NCBI GenBank assembly: GCA_019637955.1
Contig: JAHBUS010000004.1
Span: 280,161-344,160 of the forward strand
Direction: 5' to 3'
DNA: 64,000 nt
Origin: Pseudobdellovibrionaceae bacterium
Lineage (GTDB): Bacteria; Bdellovibrionota; Bdellovibrionia; Bdellovibrionales; Bdellovibrionaceae
Part shown: positions 58,696-64,000 of the stretch, one piece after another
Layout: every line of letters starts with the position of its first letter
Numbering within the stretch: the first letter of the stretch is position 1
Notes under the pieces: model-generated
What the model was told of the DNA's origin: nothing
What the model saw: only the letters and a program-made list of their open reading frames with translations
Databases searched by the model: none
Program-made: the position numbers and the translations under genes

Positions 58696-59286
58696 ATGAA
58701 CGAATCAGTAAAACTAAAACTTAGAAAACTACCGAAAGCTCTTGCAGAGCTTTCGCACTCGAATCAATTTTTGAAAATGTCGGCATTTGCCGCGTACCTC
58801 ACTTGCGGGCTACTAATAACGCTCCTATTTTACCAAGCGATCAAACCCACGGCGGTTTTAACGCTTGCACCGGACGCCTCTTACTATCAAGAAGCACCGA
58901 AGCCCGATCCGAAGTTTGAGATCGAGCGAGCTGTGCGCGAATATTTGAAATATCGCTACAACTGGACGCCGAAAACCGTTTCCTCTCAGGTTGGAAAAGC
59001 AGGAGACTTTATCTTGTCTTCGACCAGACGAGCCTTTGACGGTTCTATGCAAAACGTCATTCGTTTTTCCGTAGATAAGATCGTTGCACAGCGCGCTTAT
59101 CCCGTGGAAATCCGAGTGGACCTGAAGAATGGCGTTGTCGTCATTGAGGGAGATCGAATCACTTCCATTCAGGGACTAAAAGCTGCGGGCGATCTTCGCT
59201 TAGAGCTTGGATTTGAATCAGGCCCGCGCACGGAGAAAAACCCGTGGGGCGTGTATATCTCGAAAGAAAAAGAATACCAGAACTGA
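58696..59286 (+). CDS. VirB8/TraE-like T4SS protein
   Basis: 196 residues: one membrane helix near the N-terminus (FAAYLTCGLLITLLFYQAIK) and a periplasmic domain with REYLKYRYNWTPKTVSSQVG and a late strand VDLKNGVVVIEGDRIT. This is the bitopic layout of VirB8/TraE inner-membrane assembly factors. AAAGGAA lies before the ATG. Located between VirB6 and VirB9. Confidence 0.82.
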   Translation: MNESVKLKLRKLPKALAELSHSNQFLKMSAFAAYLTCGLLITLLFYQAIKPTAVLTLAPDASYYQEAPKPDPKFEIERAVREYLKYRYNWTPKTVSSQVGKAGDFILSSTRRAFDGSMQNVIRFSVDKIVAQRAYPVEIRVDLKNGVVVIEGDRITSIQGLKAAGDLRLELGFESGPRTEKNPWGVYISKEKEYQN

Positions 59287-59330
59287 TTTTAAAAATTGAG
59301 ACATGAAAACCCTCTTTGTCGGAGGCTTTT

Positions 59331-60041
59331 ATGTTTCCACGAATTATTTTTGCAATTCTCATGTTTCTATTTCCGTTAAGCACTTGGGCAAGAGTGCGAA
59401 CGGTCGATGTAAAAAAAGATCAGATTGTGACAGTCAGGACGGCACTTGGAGTCGCAACGATCATCCAAGTGCCGGATCGACCGAACAGCCTTGTGGTCGG
59501 CGATCAATCTGCATTCAAAGTTGAGTATCTGGATCAGGCCATTACGATCAAACCCCTTCGTGGCAGCGCACGAAGCAATCTGTATATCTACACCGATTAC
59601 AGGCGCTTTAATGTGCAGCTTGTGAGCGGGCCTGAAGGAGCTGCTGATTACGTCGTTTACCTTGAAAATCCTCAAGAGAAAATAAAAAGTTCCGCGATTG
59701 GATGGCGCAACTTCCGCAATCACTTAAAAAACGAGTCCTTGGTTTTTGAAACCAGGCGACTTGCGAATACGGCTGATGGCGTTCTTTTGATCGAGTTTGA
59801 GGTTAGCTCAAGCACGCGCGAAAAATTCCGTCCTGATTGGCTTTGGCTTACGCAAGGCGGAATGACGAGGCCCATTCACAGTCTTGCGCTTTCGGGGCAA
59901 GACTTGGGAAATAGTCGATCTATCAAAGGCGTGATTCAAGTCCTAAAGAGCGACGCATCTACGGGAGAAGCATTAAGGATTGAGCTGAGGCGAAAGAAAA
60001 ATTCGCATCTCACGATTCCCAAGGGGGTCGCATGGAAGTAG
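59331..60041 (+). CDS. VirB9/TrbG/TraK-like T4SS core protein
   Basis: 236 residues with a signal peptide (MFPRIIFAILMFLFPLSTWA). Strand-rich N-terminal part RTVDVKKDQIVTVRTALGVA, TIIQVPDRPNSLVVGD and SNLYIYTDYRRFNVQLVSG, as in VirB9/TraK outer-membrane core proteins; the C-terminal half is a second beta domain. Start at 59331 follows GGAGG. Overlaps VirB10 by ten bases. Confidence 0.85.
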   Translation: MFPRIIFAILMFLFPLSTWARVRTVDVKKDQIVTVRTALGVATIIQVPDRPNSLVVGDQSAFKVEYLDQAITIKPLRGSARSNLYIYTDYRRFNVQLVSGPEGAADYVVYLENPQEKIKSSAIGWRNFRNHLKNESLVFETRRLANTADGVLLIEFEVSSSTREKFRPDWLWLTQGGMTRPIHSLALSGQDLGNSRSIKGVIQVLKSDASTGEALRIELRRKKNSHLTIPKGVAWK

Positions 60042-61015
60042 CGGTGAAAACTTCTTTTATGGATCGAGTTAAAAACTTTGCCTTCAAGGAAAAGGTCTAT
60101 TTTCTAAAAAGAAGAGAGATCAACTGGGCTTCACTTGCAAAGTGCGGAATGATTGCGCTTGTGATCGGCGTTGTGGGGATTTTACTCATCCCTGCACCTA
60201 AGGAAACCATTGGTGAGTTTCACGAACAAGCCCCAATGGGAGAGCGCCCTTCAGTCGCATCAAGCAGTGATCCAACTCAAGAGGCCGCTAGTCAGATCGG
60301 AGCGGGTCAAGGTTATGCGAGATCAACCCCATCGAACTTGAGCCATCTCTATGCGCCAACTTACGGTAGCGGCGGCGGCTCTGCCTCTTCGGGCGATGAG
60401 CGCAATAGCTCGATGATTCTTGCCCGTGGAGGATTGGACATCAAAACCCAACTTCCCCCCGGAAGTCGGATTGCGGTCAAACTCTATGAGAGAGCCATCG
60501 TTGCAAACCAAGGAATGCCCGTTATCGGTGTCGTCACTCGTGACTACATTCACGAAGGTGCACTGGCAATTCCCCAAGGATCGAAGCTCTTTGGGGATGT
60601 GACCTTTGATGATGGTGGGGATCGAGCCAATGTGAGCTGGAAGTCCGTTCAATTCCCTGATGGAAGAGAGCGGGAATTTGCGGCTATTGGTGTTGGTTCG
60701 GATGGACAGGTTGGAGTTTCTGGCCGCGTTCACTCTGAAGCCTTGAAAAACACCGTTGGACAAACCCTTACACGCTTTATCGGAGCGTATGCGGAAGGCT
60801 CCATGCAGCGCGGAGCCTTGGGTGGAAATCCTGGCGGAAATGACAACGGCTGGAAGAACGCTATTGCCGAAACCGCAAAGGATCGAGCCGAGAGTTGGGC
60901 GAACAACCTCAAGAAAGAAAAACGATGGATTGAGATTTCAAATCAAACGGAATTTTACGCCGTTCTAACGGCAAATTTCGGTTTCCGTGACCCTGGAACT
61001 ACTTATGGCAGATAA
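60032..61015 (+). CDS. virB10: VirB10/TrbI-like T4SS core protein
   Basis: 327 residues: cytoplasmic N-terminus, one membrane helix (CGMIALVIGVVGILLIPAPK), a proline/serine/glycine-rich periplasmic linker (residues ~70-125), and the beta-barrel domain with IKTQLPPGSRIAVKLYERAI, VVTRDYIHEGALAIPQGSKL and FGDVTFDDGGDRANVSWKSV. Spans both membranes and signals ATPase energy to the outer core. Overlaps the VirD4 gene by 11 bases. Confidence 0.9.
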   Translation: MEVAVKTSFMDRVKNFAFKEKVYFLKRREINWASLAKCGMIALVIGVVGILLIPAPKETIGEFHEQAPMGERPSVASSSDPTQEAASQIGAGQGYARSTPSNLSHLYAPTYGSGGGSASSGDERNSSMILARGGLDIKTQLPPGSRIAVKLYERAIVANQGMPVIGVVTRDYIHEGALAIPQGSKLFGDVTFDDGGDRANVSWKSVQFPDGREREFAAIGVGSDGQVGVSGRVHSEALKNTVGQTLTRFIGAYAEGSMQRGALGGNPGGNDNGWKNAIAETAKDRAESWANNLKKEKRWIEISNQTEFYAVLTANFGFRDPGTTYGR

Positions 61016-62618
61016 GAAAAAGGAAACATCCCAAGTCAGCGATCAAACGCTGCTTTGGGGGGCCGGAATTGTTTTTGGCCTGTTGGCCTTGAACAAGGCC
61101 ATTAACTTTTTGAACGTCTGGATCAGAGAGCCACGAAATCAAGTCATTCTTCTTGGATTTTTCGTATTGCTTCTAACTCCGCTTTTTTACTGGATGGCAA
61201 GAAAGCGCGAAGCCAATTTGAAAAAACAAAACCAAGAAAAGGCAGTCATTGGAAAATCTGAAAACTCCGTTTTCTGTGGGATTACAGACAAGAAAGAGGA
61301 AGTCCATATCAAAACCCGCCAACGGGCGATGCACACTCAAGTCATCGGCACAACCAACGCCGGAAAAACTGAGAGCGTGATTTTGCCGTGGGCGATTCAA
61401 GATATTGAGCAAGGGCGTGGTCTGATTCTCATAGATGGAAAATCAGACCGAAGCCTTCTCGACAAGCTCTGGGCGTATGCAGTGAAAAACAATCGGCAAA
61501 AGGATTTTCGATTGTTTTCACTCAGTAGCCCCGATGAGTCGCACCAGTTCAACCCTCTTCTTGGCGGTAGCCCCGAAGAAGTAGCCGAGCGTGTGTTCAA
61601 TTCGTTCGAGTTTGAAAACGAGTATTACCGAAGCGTGCAGTTTGAAATCTTCGCGCAAGTGATGAGGATTTTTTCGGAGAGCCAGGAGCTTCCGACCTTC
61701 TTAAAGGTCTTTGAGGCCATCTCAACACCGAATAAGCTGAAGGCTCTAGCCGAGAAAACCGGAAACCGAGGATTGAAGAATTGGGCAAAGCATTACGCTA
61801 GTCTTCCGCCAACGGAAACCGCGCAAAGGACAAGCGGCCTAACGGCAGCTCTGAGTCACTTTGCTTTTGGAAAGACTTCGGCTTTGTTCAATACAGAAAG
61901 CCCAAGTATCGACTTGGATAATGCTTTGAGGGAAAATCTGATCGTGTATTTTCAACTTCCCGTGATGCTTTCGCCTTTCTTGGGAAAAGCCTCTGGGAAA
62001 ATGATTCTGCAATGCCTTCAAAGTGCGATTGCCAACCGTCACCGTGGGGAAAATCGGAATCACAATTTCTATTCAGTTTTTCTCGATGACTTTTCTGAGT
62101 ATCTTTACCCTGGCTTTGTCACGATCTTGAACAAATCAAGAAGCGCCAATGTCGGGATCGTCTTCGCGCATCAGGCTTTGGGTGATATTAAGACGATGGG
62201 AGATGCCATTGCTAATTCGATTCTCACCAATGCAAATCTCAAAGTGTTCATGCGCGGCAATGATCCCGAGTCGGCTGAATACTTCTCTAAGGTGATCGGA
62301 ACCGTCAAGAGTATGAAATACACCTCGCGCACGAAGCGCGGCGTGTTTGCTCAAGAGGACACGGGCGATGCTTCGGCTCGTGAGGTGGACGAATTTATCA
62401 TCCATCCCAACCGATTCAAAAATGAACTGGGTGTCGGCCAAGCCGTGATGGTCATTCCGCATGAGGCCGGAAGTAGAACCATCAACATCAAGTTCCAGAA
62501 ATTCGACGATCTACTTCCTGAGCCATTTTTGAAAATTGAAAAAACGGCATCAACCGGACTTGCTGAATTACCTGAGACTGAAACGCCTCAATTTCATGGA
62601 GGTAAAAATGCAGCGTAA
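61005..62618 (+). CDS. virD4: Type IV coupling protein VirD4/TraD
   Basis: 537 residues: two N-terminal membrane helices, then a large cytoplasmic ATPase with Walker A IGTTNAGKTES near residue 113-123, GRGLILIDGKSDRSLLDKLW, and Walker B-like NFYSVFLDDFSEYL, followed by FAHQALGDIKTMGDAI. TraD/VirD4-like proteins bring the relaxosome to the secretion channel. Start at 61005 (MADKKKE) is preferred to the one at 60987. Overlaps the lipoprotein gene by 11 bases. Confidence 0.9.
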   Translation: MADKKKETSQVSDQTLLWGAGIVFGLLALNKAINFLNVWIREPRNQVILLGFFVLLLTPLFYWMARKREANLKKQNQEKAVIGKSENSVFCGITDKKEEVHIKTRQRAMHTQVIGTTNAGKTESVILPWAIQDIEQGRGLILIDGKSDRSLLDKLWAYAVKNNRQKDFRLFSLSSPDESHQFNPLLGGSPEEVAERVFNSFEFENEYYRSVQFEIFAQVMRIFSESQELPTFLKVFEAISTPNKLKALAEKTGNRGLKNWAKHYASLPPTETAQRTSGLTAALSHFAFGKTSALFNTESPSIDLDNALRENLIVYFQLPVMLSPFLGKASGKMILQCLQSAIANRHRGENRNHNFYSVFLDDFSEYLYPGFVTILNKSRSANVGIVFAHQALGDIKTMGDAIANSILTNANLKVFMRGNDPESAEYFSKVIGTVKSMKYTSRTKRGVFAQEDTGDASAREVDEFIIHPNRFKNELGVGQAVMVIPHEAGSRTINIKFQKFDDLLPEPFLKIEKTASTGLAELPETETPQFHGGKNAA

Positions 62619-63042
62619 AATCTATGTGATTTTTTGTACCTTGGTTTTCGCGCTTATCCTAAACGGATGCGCGACCCAAGGAAAGAGTGCTGGACTTGGA
62701 GGATTGATTGGAGCAACGGGTGGAGCCGCCCTTGGCGGCATCGTAGACCCTGGAAAAAATGGAGAATACCGAACCCGAAACGTGGTGGTTGGTGCGACGA
62801 TTGGTGGAATGGCGGGCTTGATTGCTGGCTCTGCTCTCCACGATGAAATCAAAACGCGAGAGACCAAAGCCTACGCAAACGGACGCGCATCGGCTCCTCG
62901 TCAGGCAACGGGAGCCATGCCGTCTTTGAGGGATGCCAAGGTGGAGTCACGATGGATCGAGGGCCGTGTGGTGGGAAATCGCTACATCGAAGGGCACTTC
63001 GAGTACATCATTACGGAACCGACTCGCTGGAACGCGCAGTGA
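62608..63042 (+). CDS. Glycine-zipper lipoprotein of the conjugation operon
   Basis: 144 residues with lipobox ALILNGCA and a glycine-zipper double helix (LGGLIGATGGAALGGIVDPG and GATIGGMAGLIAGSALHDEI), followed by a soluble C-terminus (RWIEGRVVGNRYIEGHFEYI). It resembles SlyB/OmpA-type glycine-zipper lipoproteins. In position it could replace VirB7, the small lipoprotein that stabilises VirB9; this is inferred. GGAGG precedes the ATG at 62608. Confidence 0.8.
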   Translation: MQRKIYVIFCTLVFALILNGCATQGKSAGLGGLIGATGGAALGGIVDPGKNGEYRTRNVVVGATIGGMAGLIAGSALHDEIKTRETKAYANGRASAPRQATGAMPSLRDAKVESRWIEGRVVGNRYIEGHFEYIITEPTRWNAQ

Positions 63043-63785
63043 GCGAAAAGCACATTCCACTGAAGGAGATCATCTTTGCAGCGAAGACCGGATTCTTGAG
63101 CAAAGACCTTTGGCAGAAGTTCTTTACTACTCGATCCTATAGCCGGAACTCGCGGGTGTGGCATCGGCTCAAAGAGGACGGATTTTTCCGTCCTCACGAA
63201 TCGAAGATGCTGCCCAATGTTCTGATTTTAGGAAATCGTTCTTTGGTCGAACTTGAGCGGCGCGGGATCATGGCTGTTACAAAGCCTCATCTTGGTCAGT
63301 TCGACCATGACGAGAAAGCCGCCAACATCATTTTAAGCCTTGAGCAAGAAAAGGTATTGGACGGCTTTACAACAGAAGCGGAGCTGAAACGAAAGAATTG
63401 GCTGTGGATGAAAACCACACGGGATGGCAAGGATACCAAGTTTCCCGACCTGACTTTGCAGCTTTCAGGCTCAGTTAGGTATCGCAACGTCGCCCTTGAG
63501 ATTGAGCAGTCGAAGAAAGGTTTTGATCGCTACAAGAAAATGATGAACAGCTATGCGAACATCAAAGGGATTGATGTTGTGGTTTTCATTTCCAACCAAG
63601 AGTACATCTTCAACAGCATTTCTCGTGCAATGAAGGAAATTAGCTATCCATCGTGGGAACGACCCGTGGGCTTTGGTGAGATGGATAAGTGGCTTAATAA
63701 CCCGCTTACAGCGCCGATCTACTTGAGCCGTGGTGTTGAGTCCATCGAGCAATGGATGGATGAAAAGCGTGAACGCGCTGGCTAA
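63039..63785 (+). CDS. Replication-relaxation/mobilisation-like protein
   Basis: 248 residues with a GTG start overlapping the lipoprotein stop (GTGA). N-terminal winged-helix-like part (FLSKDLWQKFFTTRSYSRNS, then RVWHRLKEDGFFRPH). C-terminal PD-(D/E)xK-like part with FPDLTLQLSGSVRYRNVALE, IEQSKKGFDRYKKMMNSYAN and GIDVVVFISNQEYI. This order resembles 'replication-relaxation' and related nuclease-fold proteins of plasmids and ICEs. Catalytic Asp and Glu-x-Gln candidates are visible, but a relaxase histidine triad is not. Next to the large inverted repeat, which it may process. Confidence 0.6.
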   Translation: MSEKHIPLKEIIFAAKTGFLSKDLWQKFFTTRSYSRNSRVWHRLKEDGFFRPHESKMLPNVLILGNRSLVELERRGIMAVTKPHLGQFDHDEKAANIILSLEQEKVLDGFTTEAELKRKNWLWMKTTRDGKDTKFPDLTLQLSGSVRYRNVALEIEQSKKGFDRYKKMMNSYANIKGIDVVVFISNQEYIFNSISRAMKEISYPSWERPVGFGEMDKWLNNPLTAPIYLSRGVESIEQWMDEKRERAG

Positions 63786-63799
63786 ACACTAGCAACACC

Positions 63800-63820
63800 A
63801 CTAGCAAATCGTTTGCTAGT
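63800..63820 (+). terminator. Hairpin after the conjugation operon
   Basis: ACTAGCAAA (63800-63808) pairs perfectly with TTTGCTAGT (63812-63820) around TCG, 15 bp after the last stop codon. A second CACTAGCAA lies just upstream (63787-63795). It may end transcription, although no good T-run follows, or belong to the repeat cluster of the adjacent inverted repeat. Confidence 0.5.
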
Positions 63821-63874
63821 TAAGAGCGTTTTCGTCTGAGTTAATTTTTGAGTTAAATTCGATTCAAAACAAAG

Positions 63875-64000
63875 ACTTACCCACCGCCTCACTTTATAAA
63901 ATCTGCCCCTGATCGCTAGTGACCCCTCCCACCCAACGAGTACATTGGTTGGAAGGGGTCACTAGCTGGTGCAGAAAATAAATTTCGGCGGTGGGTAAGT
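63875..64000. repeat. 126-bp nested inverted repeat at the right edge (candidate oriT, origin or element end)
   Basis: Three nested arms are seen. Outer: ACTTACCCACCGCC (63875-63888) with GGCGGTGGGTAAGT (63987-64000), perfect. Middle: GCTAGTGACCCCT (63915-63927) with AGGGGTCACTAGC (63954-63966), perfect. Inner: CCAAC (63933-63937) with GTTGG (63948-63952). The flanks between outer and middle arms are also partly complementary (TTTAT...CTGC with GCAG...ATAAA). The motif CTAGC/GCTAG recurs at 63789, 63801, 63815, 63915 and 63962. The outer arm touches the window end, so it may continue. Position behind a transfer operon fits an origin of transfer or replication. Confidence 0.7.

Noticed and set aside
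63787..63966. CRISPR-like array from the repeated CTAGC motifs
   Set aside because: Repeats are too short, irregularly spaced and partly inverted; no cas genes are present.

Overview
The window looks like a chromosome segment of a Gram-negative bacterium, most plausibly a Bdellovibrionota-type or related proteobacterium. This rests on DUF3015 and DUF4105 exported proteins, periplasmic lipoproteins, a sigma-54 enhancer-binding regulator and GGAGG-type ribosome sites; it is an inference, not a proven assignment. Two compositions are visible. Positions 1 to about 23.46 kb are GC-rich with tightly packed housekeeping and stress genes. From about 23.5-24.8 kb to the right edge the DNA is more AT-rich and carries defence genes, recombinase remnants, small regulators and a conjugation cluster, as expected of an integrated mobile element or a stack of islands.

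Left part: 5' end of katG, a GNAT acetyltransferase, DUF4105 and DUF3015 exported proteins, an alpha/beta hydrolase, a TetR-led operon (VOC, YciI-like, SnoaL-like), an ArsR gene and an SDR gene sharing repeated operator boxes, a KefB/C-type antiporter, and a HelD-like helicase gene cut by one in-frame amber codon. Next comes a BigR/SqrR-type sulfide-stress locus (persulfide-sensing repressor, rhodanese, two YeeE/YedE-type half transporters, TauE/SafE exporter, ETHE1/Blh-type persulfide dioxygenase, DUF2892). It is followed by a bicarbonate uptake pair SbtA-SbtB with a divergent NhaR-like LysR regulator, a PepSY/cytochrome b561 pair, a membrane LuxR regulator, VIT1/DUF4010 membrane proteins and an AtoE-type short-chain fatty acid transporter.

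Middle part (24.8-37.7 kb): small and decayed genes, then a ribbon-helix-helix regulator and a degenerate serine recombinase under a 30-bp palindrome. A three-gene type II-short CBASS follows (CD-NTase, E2-like protein, HNH-SAVED effector Cap5), with a Myb/SANT-like mini-protein and an Abi-alpha-like protein behind it. An opposing two-gene unit holds an AbiGi-like protein and an unrecognised partner. Pseudogenes of a frameshifted gene and a recombinase come next, then an XRE regulator with a large inverted repeat, unknown small proteins, and an AbiC-like membrane protein behind an AraC regulator. The AraC regulator diverges from a redox-repair operon (37.8-44.2 kb: two MsrA, two MsrB, two glutaredoxin-like proteins, ABM, thiolase, disulfide oxidoreductase, RpiB).

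Right part: a lipoprotein gene with a terminator, then the most unusual unit of the window (46.2-51.7 kb). It has a sigma-54-type promoter, an NtrC-class response regulator, a small secreted protein, an HExxH protein resembling alpha-ketoglutarate-dependent peptide beta-hydroxylases, a peptide/solute-binding protein and a histidine kinase. I read it as a candidate peptide-modification and peptide-sensing circuit. From 51.9 kb to the end runs a conjugation operon: small proteins, two sigma region 4-like proteins, VirB2, B3, B4, B5/TrbJ, B6/TrbL, B8, B9, B10, VirD4, a glycine-zipper lipoprotein and a relaxation/mobilisation-like protein. No VirB11 gene is seen. The operon ends at a 126-bp nested inverted repeat that reaches the right edge and could be an oriT, a replication origin or an element end.
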